Assembly (NCBI GenBank): GCA_014983025.1
Contig: JADCLP010000001.1
Location: forward strand, 558,001 to 622,000
Length of the DNA: 64,000 nt
Source: Erythrobacteraceae bacterium E2-1 Yellow Sea
Lineage (GTDB): Bacteria > Pseudomonadota > Alphaproteobacteria > Sphingomonadales > Sphingomonadaceae
Reading direction: 5' to 3'
Of this stretch, positions 36,757 through 45,646 are shown in pieces. The first letter of the stretch is position 1. Every line of letters begins with the position of its first letter. A program made the translations under genes and the position numbers. The notes under the pieces were generated by a model. The model did not search any database. It worked only from the letters and a program-made list of their open reading frames with translations, and was not told the origin of the DNA.

Positions 36757-37673
36757 CCCCCACACCCGATCAGGATGGCAGTGCAACAAAATGCGGCGTG
36801 GTGGCCGTGATCGGCGCACCCAATGCCGGGAAATCAACGCTGGTCAATCAGCTGGTGGGCCAAAAGGTCGCCATCACCAGTGCGAAGGCGCAGACCACCC
36901 GCGCGCGCATGCTGGGCATTGCCCTGCATGATAATGTACAGATGATCCTGGTCGATACGCCCGGCATTTTCACGCCCCGCCGCCGCCTGGACCGGGCCAT
37001 GGTCAATGCCGCATGGGAAGGTGCGGAAGCAGCCGATGCCGTCTTGCTGATTGTCGACCCGATCAAGCAGCGCCGGCATGAGCTGGAACCGCTCATTGAG
37101 GCATTGGCAAACCGGCCTGAACGCAAGATCCTGGTTCTCAACAAGGTGGATCGCGCCAAGAAAGAGCCGCTGCTGGCGTTGGCGCAGGAACTGGGCGCAA
37201 AGGTCGATTTCACCGAAATCTATTTCGTTTCGGCACTGACCGGTGATGGCGTGCCCGAAATGAAGGCCGCCTTGGCTGATCTGATGCCAGAAGGGCCCTG
37301 GCACTACCCCGAAGATCAGGTGTCGGATGCGTCAGAACGCCTGCTTGCCGCCGAAATCACGCGCGAACAGCTGTATCAGCAGTTGCATGAAGAATTGCCA
37401 TATGATTCCGCTGTGCGGCCCGAAAGCTATACCCAGCGCCCTGATGGCAGCGTTGAAATCCACCAGCAGATCGTAGTTGGTCGCGAAACTCAGCGCCCCA
37501 TCGTGCTGGGCAAGGGCGGAGCACGCATCAAGTCAATCGGTGAGGCGGCACGCAAGGAATTATCTGAAATGCTGGGTGTAAAAGTTCACCTGTTCCTGCA
37601 CGTCAAAGTCAGCGAGAACTGGGCCGAAGATAAGGAAATATTTGAAGAAATCGGCCTGGATTGGGTGCGCTAG
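36753..37673 (+). CDS. era: GTPase Era
   Basis: Essential GTPase for 16S rRNA maturation and 30S assembly. G motifs: G1 GAPNAGKS (21-28), G2 TTR, G3 DTPG, G4 NKVD. The C-terminal KH domain contains VLGKGGARIKSIGEAARKEL. It starts at GTG in a GTGA overlap with rnc. 306 residues, normal for the family. The order lepB-rnc-era is conserved in proteobacteria, and the overlaps imply one transcript. Confidence 0.97.
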   Translation: MTPTPDQDGSATKCGVVAVIGAPNAGKSTLVNQLVGQKVAITSAKAQTTRARMLGIALHDNVQMILVDTPGIFTPRRRLDRAMVNAAWEGAEAADAVLLIVDPIKQRRHELEPLIEALANRPERKILVLNKVDRAKKEPLLALAQELGAKVDFTEIYFVSALTGDGVPEMKAALADLMPEGPWHYPEDQVSDASERLLAAEITREQLYQQLHEELPYDSAVRPESYTQRPDGSVEIHQQIVVGRETQRPIVLGKGGARIKSIGEAARKELSEMLGVKVHLFLHVKVSENWAEDKEIFEEIGLDWVR

Positions 37674-37679
37674 GCGCTC

Positions 37680-38096
37680 TTACCCTACCCCGATTTTCTC
37701 CAGCTTGGCGCGCAGGGTCGGCTCGTCAAACGGCTTGATCACGTAATCATCCGCGCCTGCAACAATACCTTCCTGAATATCGGCCACTGCACCTTTGGAG
37801 GTGCAGAATACTACCGTAGGCCGTTTATTCGTGGGTATGGCGCGCAATTGCGTGACAAATTCGATCCCGCTCATCACCGGCATCTGCCAATCGGTCAGCA
37901 CCAGATCGGGCATTACCGCCTGACACCGTGCCAGCGCCTCTTCCCCGTTTTCCGCCTCCATCACCTGATACCCCAGGCTGATGGCGATCTTGCGGGTGAC
38001 TTTGCGGATTACCCGGCTGTCATCCACGATCAGGCAACGTTTAATGTGGCCTTGCTCGGCGTTAACCGTATCGCGCATGGCCTTGGCCGCGCGCAC
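37680..38096 (-). CDS. CheY-like single-domain response regulator
   Basis: A receiver domain alone (138 residues). The acidic pair is Asp25/Asp26 (LIVDDSRVIRK), the phospho-acceptor Asp69 is in LTDWQMPVMSG, and Thr99 and Lys121 complete the switch (VFCTS, IKPFD). It probably relays a phosphosignal to a partner rather than binding DNA. GTG 38096 has GAGG 5 nt upstream. The frame stays open for about 40 further codons upstream without ATG, GTG or TTG, up to a CTG that overlaps the stop of the 38219-38491 gene as CTGA, so the N-terminus is not settled. Confidence 0.85.
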   Translation of the reverse strand: MRAAKAMRDTVNAEQGHIKRCLIVDDSRVIRKVTRKIAISLGYQVMEAENGEEALARCQAVMPDLVLTDWQMPVMSGIEFVTQLRAIPTNKRPTVVFCTSKGAVADIQEGIVAGADDYVIKPFDEPTLRAKLEKIGVG

Positions 38097-38218
38097 AATC
38101 GCCTCTATATCCTGGCCAACATTTGTTGACTGGTCTGCTGGCTGAACTGGTTGGTCACTGGCCGGAAGTTCACGCGTTTCAGCAGAAACACGTGCAGCGC
38201 CGCCAGTCGTGCGTTTGA

Positions 38219-38491
38219 TCAGATGTTGAATGGCTCGAACTCCTGCCGGAAATCGAATCCTTCAGAATGCGGCTGCGCCTCATCTTCGCCCGGCGTCATG
38301 CGAACATGCAGGTAAGGCACCCAGATATCGCCATATTCGGCCTTCTGGTACCACACGTCGAGCACGTCATAGCTCGCCCACATGCCGTCCGCCTCTTTCA
38401 GGCGCAGCCCCTCGCCGATGCGCGGCACGGCTGCAAAGCGCAACCGTTCCTGCGTCTGGCGGGTTTCATTCTGAACTTCGATCTCAATCAC
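38219..38491 (-). CDS. Conserved-looking hypothetical protein, 90 residues
   Basis: Small soluble protein starting MIEIEVQNETRQTQERLRFA with a GTG codon. It alternates predicted beta-strands (RFAAVPRIGEGLRL, YDVLDVWYQ, DIWVPYLHVRM), suggesting a small beta-barrel or sheet domain. No family identified. It lies between topA and the CheY-like gene on the same strand. An AGGGA element lies about 10 nt before the GTG. Confidence 0.7.
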   Translation of the reverse strand: MIEIEVQNETRQTQERLRFAAVPRIGEGLRLKEADGMWASYDVLDVWYQKAEYGDIWVPYLHVRMTPGEDEAQPHSEGFDFRQEFEPFNI

Positions 38492-38602
38492 GATGGATTA
38501 TCCCTGAACTGTCATCAGGGATAGCGTGGAAATCTTGATGATTTGCCAACGCGAATTGATGAAAAAGAAGATTTCAGAAAAGGTTAGGATGAGGTTTCCG
38601 TC

Positions 38603-41122
38603 TCAGGCTTTCTTCTTTTTTGCCGGCGCCTTGCGCTTTTTCTTTTTCGCTGACCCCTTGGCCGCACGCGCATCGATCAATTCGATCGCCTGCGCATCAG
38701 TTACGTCCTCTGGCTTCACATCCTTGGGGATGGTGGCATTGGTGGTGCCATCGGTAACATAGGGGCCATAGCGACCCGGCATAACCTTTATCTCACCCCC
38801 GCTGGTGGGATGCGCACCCAAAGTCTTGATCGGTTCCGCCTTGGCACGTGTACCCCGCCCGCCCTTTGCAGCGGCCGATTGCGCCAGCAGATCGACTGCG
38901 CGATTCATGCCGATATCGAAAATCTCACGCGTGGATTGCAATTTACCATAAGTGCCATCGTGGCGAACGGCGGGGCCATAGCGCCACAGCCCGGCCTCTA
39001 TCTCCTTGCCCGTTTCCGGGTGCTCGCCAATGATACGCGGCAGGCCCAGCAGCTTGATCGCCCATTCCAGATCAAAATCGTCCAGATCCTTGGGGATCGA
39101 AGCGCGCTTTTTCTCCCCATCCACTTCCATTTCGACATAGGCGCCGTAACGGCCGGATTTGCGATGCACCTCTGCCCCCGTTTCAGGGTCTGTGCCCATC
39201 AGCCCATCATCGCCACCAGTATCATCGCCATTCCCGCCCTGCTGGGCAAAGCGGCGAGTATATTTGCATTCCGGGTAATTTGCGCAGGCAACGAAGGCAC
39301 CATAGCGGCCCCCGCGCAGTGCCAGGCGCCCACCTTCACGCCCTTCATCACGGCACATGGGGCAGGCGCGCGGATCGCTGCCATCGCCCGTTGGCGGAAA
39401 CAGGAAATCAGAAAGATAACCATCCAGCGCCTCGGTCACTTCCGAAGGCAGCTTTTCCATCACCTCGTCAGCTTTGGGTTTGAAATCCTTCCAGAATTTG
39501 GCGAGCAGATCCTTGTAAGCCTCACGCCCGTCTGACACGGTATCCAGCTCGTCTTCCATCCCTGCCGTAAAATCATAGGCGACATAGGTGGGGAAGAAAC
39601 GTTCCAGGAATGCGGTCAGCAACCGCCCCGATTCCTCGGCAAAGAAACGGTTCTTTTCCATCCGCACATAATCACGGTCACGCAACGTCTGGATGGTGGA
39701 GGCATAGGTGGATGGACGACCGATCCCCAATTCCTCCAACCGCTTTACCAGTGATGCTTCGGAATATCGCGGTGGTGGCTGGGTAAAGTGTTGATTGGCT
39801 TCTAACCCCTTTTTCAGCGGGCTGTCCCCCTTGTGCATGGTGGGCAGCAGGCCATCCTCGTCATCTTCCCGATCATCAAACCCTTCCTGATACACCGCCA
39901 GGAAGCCGGGGAACTTCACCACCTGGCCGGTGGCGCGTAGTTCATGCTGGCCAGTTGCATCGCGCAGAGTCACAGTGGTGCGTTCCAGCAGGGCAGTGGA
40001 CATCTGGCTTGCCATCGCGCGCTTGAAGATCAGGTCATACAGCTTTGCCTCGTCACCAGACCCGGCATGGTCGCGGCGGAAATCGGTGGGCCGGATCGCT
40101 TCGTGGGCTTCCTGCGCATTCTTGGCCTTGGTGGAATAGAAGCGTGGTTTTTCAGGTAGGTAGCTGCCGTCATAACGGTCACCAATGGCATCACGCAGCG
40201 CATGGATTGCGCCCATATCCATCTGCACGCCATCGGTACGCATATAAGTGATCGCGCCCGCTTCATACAGCGATTGCGCCAACCGCATGGTGTGGCTGGC
40301 GGAATACCCCAGTTTGCGCGCAGCCTCTTGCTGCAAAGTAGAGGTGGTAAAAGGCGGCGCTGGATTGCGCTTCAGCGACTTGGTCTCGATATCCTCAATC
40401 GTGAAGCGTCCGCCTTCAACAGCTGCCTTGGCCGCCATGGCGCTGCCTTCATTGCCCAGCGTCAGCTTGTCCAGCTTCTCACCATTATAGCGCACCAGCC
40501 GCGCATCAAATTCTGTCCCATCCTGTTCAAGCTTGGCGATGACAGACCAATATTCATCGGGTTTGAAAATCTCGATCTCATGCTCACGCTCGCAGATCAG
40601 CCGCAAGGCAACCGATTGCACACGCCCCGCTGATTTTGCACCGGGCAGCTTGCGCCACAAAACTGGGCTGAGTGTGAAACCGAACAGATAATCCAGCGCA
40701 CGGCGCGCCAGATAGGCATCGATCAGGTCCATATCCAGATCGCGCGGGGCCTTCATCGCCTCTGTCACCGCATTTTTGGTGATGGCGTTGAAGGTGACGC
40801 GATCAACCTTTGTCGGCAGCGCCTTGCGGTTCTTCAACAGCTCACGGACGTGCCAGCTGATCGCTTCCCCTTCGCGGTCAGGGTCAGTGGCGAGGACGAG
40901 GCGATCAGCGTTCTTCGCCGCATCGGCGATTTCCTTGAACCGGCTCTGCTTGTCCCGATACAGCTCCCAATCCATGGCAAAATCTTCATCGGGGCGCACG
41001 CTGCCATCCTTGGGTGGCAAATCGCGGACATGGCCGTAACTCGCCAGTACCTTGAAGTCCTTGCCCAGATATTTCTCGATAGTTTTCGCCTTGGCCGGCG
41101 ATTCGACGATGACCAGTTGCAT
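38603..41122 (-). CDS. topA: DNA topoisomerase I
   Basis: Type IA topoisomerase (839 residues) that relaxes negative supercoils. The Toprim domain carries TDPDREGEA (79-87), the active-site Tyr293 is in ITYMRTDG, and C-terminal zinc-ribbon and repeat domains follow (CPMCRDEGREGG, CANYPECKYTRR, then GAYVEMEVDG-type repeats). The protein ends in a lysine-rich tail (KKKKRKAPAKKKKA). A 26-bp alternating pyrimidine-purine tract starts 19 bp before the ATG. Confidence 0.97.
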   Translation of the reverse strand: MQLVIVESPAKAKTIEKYLGKDFKVLASYGHVRDLPPKDGSVRPDEDFAMDWELYRDKQSRFKEIADAAKNADRLVLATDPDREGEAISWHVRELLKNRKALPTKVDRVTFNAITKNAVTEAMKAPRDLDMDLIDAYLARRALDYLFGFTLSPVLWRKLPGAKSAGRVQSVALRLICEREHEIEIFKPDEYWSVIAKLEQDGTEFDARLVRYNGEKLDKLTLGNEGSAMAAKAAVEGGRFTIEDIETKSLKRNPAPPFTTSTLQQEAARKLGYSASHTMRLAQSLYEAGAITYMRTDGVQMDMGAIHALRDAIGDRYDGSYLPEKPRFYSTKAKNAQEAHEAIRPTDFRRDHAGSGDEAKLYDLIFKRAMASQMSTALLERTTVTLRDATGQHELRATGQVVKFPGFLAVYQEGFDDREDDEDGLLPTMHKGDSPLKKGLEANQHFTQPPPRYSEASLVKRLEELGIGRPSTYASTIQTLRDRDYVRMEKNRFFAEESGRLLTAFLERFFPTYVAYDFTAGMEDELDTVSDGREAYKDLLAKFWKDFKPKADEVMEKLPSEVTEALDGYLSDFLFPPTGDGSDPRACPMCRDEGREGGRLALRGGRYGAFVACANYPECKYTRRFAQQGGNGDDTGGDDGLMGTDPETGAEVHRKSGRYGAYVEMEVDGEKKRASIPKDLDDFDLEWAIKLLGLPRIIGEHPETGKEIEAGLWRYGPAVRHDGTYGKLQSTREIFDIGMNRAVDLLAQSAAAKGGRGTRAKAEPIKTLGAHPTSGGEIKVMPGRYGPYVTDGTTNATIPKDVKPEDVTDAQAIELIDARAAKGSAKKKKRKAPAKKKKA

Positions 41123-41140
41123 GGTGGTTTGAGTGCCCCT

Positions 41141-41166
41141 TACGCGTATACGTGTACGTACGCGCG
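41141..41166. promoter_or_regulatory. 26-bp alternating pyrimidine-purine tract before topA
   Basis: Positions 41141-41166 consist of 13 consecutive pyrimidine-purine steps (TA, CG and one TG) without a break. Such tracts can flip to Z-DNA under negative supercoiling. It lies 19-44 bp upstream of the topA start, in the 5' leader or promoter. A regulatory role is inferred from position only. Confidence 0.5.
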
Positions 41167-41262
41167 AAGATGGGGTGGGCTATTTGCAGGCGTCAAGTAG
41201 CTTGTCTTAGAGAATTTAAGCTTCAACTTATACCTGGCGCGCAAACTGACTGAGCACAACTT

Positions 41263-41469
41263 TCAGAGTAGCCGCAATATGGACCGAAGTGACCGCTTTG
41301 GCTTGGGTTGCTTAGCCTCTTCCCGAGCCAGTTTCTGGGCCCGCCTATCATGCTGCACAGCTGTTTCCCGCAATCGACGGGCCACAACCGGGTCAGAATG
41401 CGCAGCGGCCAGCTTACGGGCCTGTTTGGCCAGCTGGGAATAATAGATCGAGTCGCGCAATTCGGTCAC
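41263..41469 (-). CDS. Small basic hypothetical protein
   Basis: A 68-residue, mostly helical and strongly basic protein (MTELRDSIYYSQLAKQARKL; C-terminus EAKQPKPKRSLRSILRLL). The YYSQLAKQARKLAAAHSDP pattern resembles small helical proteins common in sphingomonads. The start is GTG without a clear ribosome-binding site, so the call rests on the reading frame and that resemblance. It lies between dprA and topA on the same strand. Confidence 0.5.
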   Translation of the reverse strand: MTELRDSIYYSQLAKQARKLAAAHSDPVVARRLRETAVQHDRRAQKLAREEAKQPKPKRSLRSILRLL

Positions 41470-41525
41470 AAAATGAATATAGTGCAGCGCAGCATGGATG
41501 AAAGAGCACCACGCATGACTTTTGG

Positions 41526-42665
41526 CTAATGCGTCAGGCTGACCCGGCCACCTGCATGGCGTAGCAGCCGACCGGCAATTTCCAGTTCCAGCAACGCCAT
41601 CTGCACGGCAGCAGGTGGCTGACCGCTCTGCCGGATCAATTCATCCACCGCGATGGGTGCATTGCTGAGCAGAGCGGTGACAGAAGCACTGTCGGCATCG
41701 TCCAGTTCGGAATAATCCAGCCCATCCCAGTCAAATTCCGAACCCACTTCGCGGAAACTGGAGCGTGGCGCGCCGTCAAAACCGCTGAGCAATTCGGCGA
41801 TATCATCGGCAGATTGCACCAGCACCGCGCCTTCACGGATCAACTGGTTGCAGCCTTGCGACCTGGCATCCAGCGGCGAACCAGGGATCGCCATGACCTC
41901 CCTCCCCGCCTCGCCTGCCAGCCGCGCGGTGATGAGCGATCCTGATTTGGGTGCCGCTTCCACCACCAATGTCCCCACAGAAAGCCCGGCGATGATGCGG
42001 TTGCGGCTGGGGAAATGGCTGCCGCGCGGTTCGGTGCCAGGTGGTTGTTCGGCCAGCAGCAGCCCCTCTTGCGCTATCCGTTCCTGCAAATCGGCATGTT
42101 GCGGGGGATAGGCGATATCGATCCCGCTGGCGATCACGCCAATCGTGGCCTGCGATTCCTGACTTAAAGCCCCTTCATGCGCTGCGCCATCAATCCCCCG
42201 CGCCAGGCCAGATACGACTGTAAAACCGCGTGCCGCCAGATCGCCCGCCAGTTCACGCGCCAGCTTGATCGCCGCGGCAGAGGCGTTGCGCGCGCCGACC
42301 ATCGCCACACAGGCCTGACGCGCCAGTGTAATATCGCCGCGCCAGGTCAATATGGGCGGCGCACTGTCCAACTGGCGCAGCAGCGGGGGATAATCGCCCT
42401 GGTCATGGAACAGGTATCGGGCACCCGCGCGACGGACCTGTGATACCTCCTCTGCAATAAGCTCTGCAGGTACAGCCTGATACGTTTTCCCACTACGCCG
42501 CCCCATATCGGGCAGCGCATCCAAAGCAGCCTCAGCCGTTCCGAACCGCGCGATCAACCGGCGAAAGGTGACGGGCCCGATATTGGGGGACCGCAACAGG
42601 CGAATACGGGCGAAGGCCTCTGGCTGGGACAGGTCATCCTGCCCGGGGCGGGTATAGGGCCTCAC
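41526..42665 (-). CDS. dprA: DNA-processing protein DprA
   Basis: Binds incoming single-stranded DNA during natural transformation and loads RecA. The 379-residue protein has an N-terminal SAM/HhH-like part, then the Rossmann core (VAMVGARNASAAAIKLAREL, VSGLARGIDGAAHEGAL, FPSRNRIIAGLS) and a C-terminal winged-helix (ALLSNAPIAVDELIRQSGQP). The start is GTG overlapping the plsY stop (GTGA), so the pair is co-translated, a common arrangement. No other competence genes are in the window. Confidence 0.95.
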   Translation of the reverse strand: MRPYTRPGQDDLSQPEAFARIRLLRSPNIGPVTFRRLIARFGTAEAALDALPDMGRRSGKTYQAVPAELIAEEVSQVRRAGARYLFHDQGDYPPLLRQLDSAPPILTWRGDITLARQACVAMVGARNASAAAIKLARELAGDLAARGFTVVSGLARGIDGAAHEGALSQESQATIGVIASGIDIAYPPQHADLQERIAQEGLLLAEQPPGTEPRGSHFPSRNRIIAGLSVGTLVVEAAPKSGSLITARLAGEAGREVMAIPGSPLDARSQGCNQLIREGAVLVQSADDIAELLSGFDGAPRSSFREVGSEFDWDGLDYSELDDADSASVTALLSNAPIAVDELIRQSGQPPAAVQMALLELEIAGRLLRHAGGRVSLTH

Positions 42666-43273
42666 TTCTTGCTACCGACCTTGGGTTCCTCACCCGCCAG
42701 AAGGCGTTCAATATTCGAACGGTGTAACCAGATGATTAGCCCGGCAATAGCCAACAGCACCGGTATATGTTCCTGATAACCAAATGTCGCCGCTGCCAGC
42801 ACCGCAGCCACAACCGCGCCCATCCCCGCAACCGAACTTATGCGGAATATCGCCAGCACGCCGATCCACACCAGCGCATAGGCAAGGCCGATGGGCCAGC
42901 CAAGACCCAGCGAAACGCCTGCATTGGTGGCAACCCCTTTGCCGCCCTTGAACTTCAGCCAGACGGGGAAGCAATGTCCCAGCACCGCCCCCAATGCGGC
43001 GGCAGCTTCCGGCCCAAAGCTTGCCTCTGGCAGCAAATACGGCTGGTAAAAGATTTTCCCCGCCAGATAGACCGGCAAATATCCCTTCAGCAGATCTGCC
43101 AGCAGCGTTGCGGCCGCCAGTTTCTTGTTACCGGTGCGCAGCACATTGGTGGCGCCAATATTGCCGCTACCAATCTGGCGGACATCACCCAACCCACCCA
43201 GCCGCGTCAAAATCAGGCCGAAAGGGATCGATCCGAAGGCATAGCCCAGCAGCAATGCGTAAAGCGTATTCAT
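42662..43273 (-). CDS. plsY: Acyl-phosphate:glycerol-3-phosphate acyltransferase
   Basis: Polytopic inner-membrane enzyme (203 residues, about five helices) that starts phospholipid synthesis with acyl-phosphate from PlsX. Conserved loops are YAFGSIPFGLILTRLGGLGD, GSGNIGATNVLRTGNKK and FPVWLKFKGGKGVATNAGV. It starts with ATG at 43273, divergent from murI with no terminator between them. It overlaps dprA downstream by 4 nt. Confidence 0.95.
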   Translation of the reverse strand: MNTLYALLLGYAFGSIPFGLILTRLGGLGDVRQIGSGNIGATNVLRTGNKKLAAATLLADLLKGYLPVYLAGKIFYQPYLLPEASFGPEAAAALGAVLGHCFPVWLKFKGGKGVATNAGVSLGLGWPIGLAYALVWIGVLAIFRISSVAGMGAVVAAVLAAATFGYQEHIPVLLAIAGLIIWLHRSNIERLLAGEEPKVGSKK

Positions 43274-43360
43274 ACCAGCTCAATACCTACACTGCCCAGC
43301 AAGGTCATCCCCTGCTTTCATTTTGAAAAGGCCTAGGTAAAAGACCAGCATTCGACAAGC

Positions 43361-44179
43361 ATCAGCGAAAGCAAAACAACCATTCCCGACCCATCTGCCC
43401 CCATTCTGCTGTTTGATTCCGGCGTCGGCGGGCTGACGGTGCTGGCCGAATTGCGCAAAACATTGCCGCAAGCCCCCGTGATCTATGCCGCGGATATAGC
43501 CGGCCTGCCCTATGGCACCAAGTCGGAAGCAGAAATTGCCGCACGCGTCGCCGGGCTGCTGGGCCGCATGGCCGAACGTTATCACCCACGTCTTATCTGC
43601 ATTGCCTGCAATACCGCCAGCACAATTGCCTTGGGCATGGTGCGCGATGTGCTGGAAATCCCCATTGTCGGCACCGTGCCCGCGATCAAGCCTGCTGCCG
43701 AATTGACGCAAACCGGCACGATTGGCCTGCTGGGCACAGAAGCGACCATTCGCCAAGCCTATGTCGATAAGCTGGAGGAGGAATTTGCAGGTGGCAAACG
43801 CCTGTTGCGCCATGCCGCACCGGGGCTGGTCGAAGCGGCGGAGGCCAAATTGCGTGGGCAAGCATTCGATCCCGCACTCGTCACCCATGCGGTGAATGGT
43901 TTGCGTGCCATGGCAGGTGGTAAGGAAATCGATACAGTCGTGCTGGCCTGCACCCACTTCCCTTTGCTGGAAGAAGAACTGGCCGCCGCATTCGGGCCCG
44001 AAGTACAATTCGTGCATGGTGCATATGGCATTGCGCGACGTATCGCCCATTTGACCCAGGGCCAGGCGTTTGAGCGTGTCCGGCGGGATTGTGCCATCAC
44101 CACTGGCTCGCTGGAAGCATTCCAGCAGCTCACCCCCGCCTTTTCTGCCTTGGGTATAGAGACGCTCAGCCGGTTTTGA
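43361..44179 (+). CDS. murI: Glutamate racemase with non-standard start codon
   Basis: Makes D-glutamate for peptidoglycan. Catalytic residues are present: Asp and Ser of FDSGVGG, the cysteine of CIACNTAST, and the second cysteine and His of LACTHFPLL. The first ATG, GTG or TTG in frame is GTG 43439, which would remove FDSGVGG. Reading back, the frame is open to a TAG at 43334 and contains the expected PILLFDSGVGGLTVL, with only ATC (43361), ATT (43382) or ATT (43403) as plausible starts. None has a clear ribosome-binding site. I give the ATC, yielding 272 residues; the true start is uncertain. Confidence 0.88.
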   Translation: MSESKTTIPDPSAPILLFDSGVGGLTVLAELRKTLPQAPVIYAADIAGLPYGTKSEAEIAARVAGLLGRMAERYHPRLICIACNTASTIALGMVRDVLEIPIVGTVPAIKPAAELTQTGTIGLLGTEATIRQAYVDKLEEEFAGGKRLLRHAAPGLVEAAEAKLRGQAFDPALVTHAVNGLRAMAGGKEIDTVVLACTHFPLLEEELAAAFGPEVQFVHGAYGIARRIAHLTQGQAFERVRRDCAITTGSLEAFQQLTPAFSALGIETLSRF

Positions 44180-44200
44180 CCCGAAGTGATACTTAAGAAT

Positions 44201-44235
44201 AAATCGCAAAGATCGTTGTAGAAATACTGCGATTT
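44201..44235. other. Inverted repeat between murI and hemA
   Basis: AAATCGCA (44201-44208) and TGCGATTT (44228-44235) are perfect 8-bp arms 19 bases apart, about 65 bp before the hemA start. It could be an operator or a weak hairpin after murI; there is no G/C-rich stem, so I do not call a terminator. Confidence 0.4.
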
Positions 44236-44299
44236 TGTCTCTAAACCGCCTCGCCTGAACTGGCCGCATGGATGCGGTGCCGTGGAACGGAAGCAGTTA

Positions 44300-45520
44300 G
44301 TGAATTACGATCAGATTTTCGACAAGGCGATTGATCGTCTCCATGCCGAAGGCCGCTATCGCGTGTTCATCGACATCATGCGCAACAAGGGCATGTTCCC
44401 CAATGCACGCTGTTTCCACGGCCATAATGGCCCCAAGCCGATCACGGTTTGGTGTTCAAATGATTATCTCGCCATGGGGCAACACCCCAAGGTGATCGAA
44501 GCAATGGAAAACGCCCTGCATGACGTGGGCGCTGGTTCCGGCGGCACGCGCAATATTGGCGGCAACACCCACCTGCATGTCGAATTAGAAGAAGAACTGG
44601 CCGATCTGCATGGCAAGGAAGGCGCATTGCTGTTCACCAGTGGCTATGTTTCGAACGATGCCACGCTGTCGACATTGGCCAAGCTGCTGCCCGGCTGCAT
44701 CATCTTTTCAGACGAGCTGAACCACGCCAGCATGATTGCCGGCATCCGCAATTCAGGCTGTGAAAAGCGCGTTTTCCGTCACAATGATGTGGACCATCTG
44801 GAAGAACTGCTGGCCGCAGAAGATCCCGAAGTGCCCAAAGTCATCGCCTTTGAAAGCGTTTATTCCATGGATGGTGATGTCGCCCCGATCCACGCGATCT
44901 GCGACCTGGCTGAAAAATACAATGCGCTGACCTATATCGATGAAGTGCATGCCGTGGGCATGTATGGGGCGCATGGCGGCGGTATTTCCGAACGTGATGA
45001 AGCCGCCGACCGGATCGATATTATCGAAGGCACGCTGGGCAAGGCATTCGGCGTGATGGGCGGCTATATCGCGGCGGATAAGCGTGTGATCGACTGCATC
45101 CGCTCCTATGCCCCCGGCTTTATCTTCACCACATCGCTCAGCCCCGTATTGGTGGCGGGCGTGCTGGCCGCTGTGAAACACCTCAAATCATCGAGCGTGG
45201 AGCGTGACGGACAGCAAGCCGCCGCCGCCCTGCTGAAACAGAAATTCCGCGATGCCGGCCTGCCAGTGATGGACAGCGTGACGCATATCGTGCCGCTGAT
45301 GGTGGGTGATCCGGTGCGCGCCAAGAAGATCAGCGATATCCTGCTGGCCGAATATGGCGTTTACGTGCAGCCGATCAATTTCCCCACCGTGCCGCGCGGG
45401 ACAGAGCGTTTGCGCTTCACCCCCGGCCCGGCCCATACGGCAGAGATGATGGACGATCTGACACAGGCCCTGGTCGAAATCTGGGACCGGATGGAATTGG
45501 AACTGCAGCGGGCGGCCTGA
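44300..45520 (+). CDS. hemA: 5-aminolevulinate synthase
   Basis: PLP enzyme that joins glycine and succinyl-CoA to 5-aminolevulinate, the alphaproteobacterial entry to heme and B12. The 406-residue protein begins [20 protein letters not shown], has the acyl-CoA site [20 protein letters not shown], and PLP-lysine Lys248 in [10 protein letters not shown] choose GTG 44300, with GGAAG 6 nt upstream, because MNYDQIFD is the family start; the GTG at 44282 adds six residues. It uses the succinyl-CoA that the propionyl-CoA operon can supply. Confidence 0.96.
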   Translation: MNYDQIFDKAIDRLHAEGRYRVFIDIMRNKGMFPNARCFHGHNGPKPITVWCSNDYLAMGQHPKVIEAMENALHDVGAGSGGTRNIGGNTHLHVELEEELADLHGKEGALLFTSGYVSNDATLSTLAKLLPGCIIFSDELNHASMIAGIRNSGCEKRVFRHNDVDHLEELLAAEDPEVPKVIAFESVYSMDGDVAPIHAICDLAEKYNALTYIDEVHAVGMYGAHGGGISERDEAADRIDIIEGTLGKAFGVMGGYIAADKRVIDCIRSYAPGFIFTTSLSPVLVAGVLAAVKHLKSSSVERDGQQAAAALLKQKFRDAGLPVMDSVTHIVPLMVGDPVRAKKISDILLAEYGVYVQPINFPTVPRGTERLRFTPGPAHTAEMMDDLTQALVEIWDRMELELQRAA

Positions 45521-45646
45521 ACGCGCGCTAGGGCGACAGTCCAAATCAACAGATCAGCCCATTGGGCCGCGCTGCGCCGGGTTCCTGCTTTCATGCGCCA
45601 GCTATCTCCCGCGGTGGGAACCGGGGTGTAAAGCGGACAATACCGC

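Noticed and set aside
43280-44269. 329-codon frame opposite murI
   Set aside because: Antisense to glutamate racemase with catalytic motifs; no support for a minus-strand gene.
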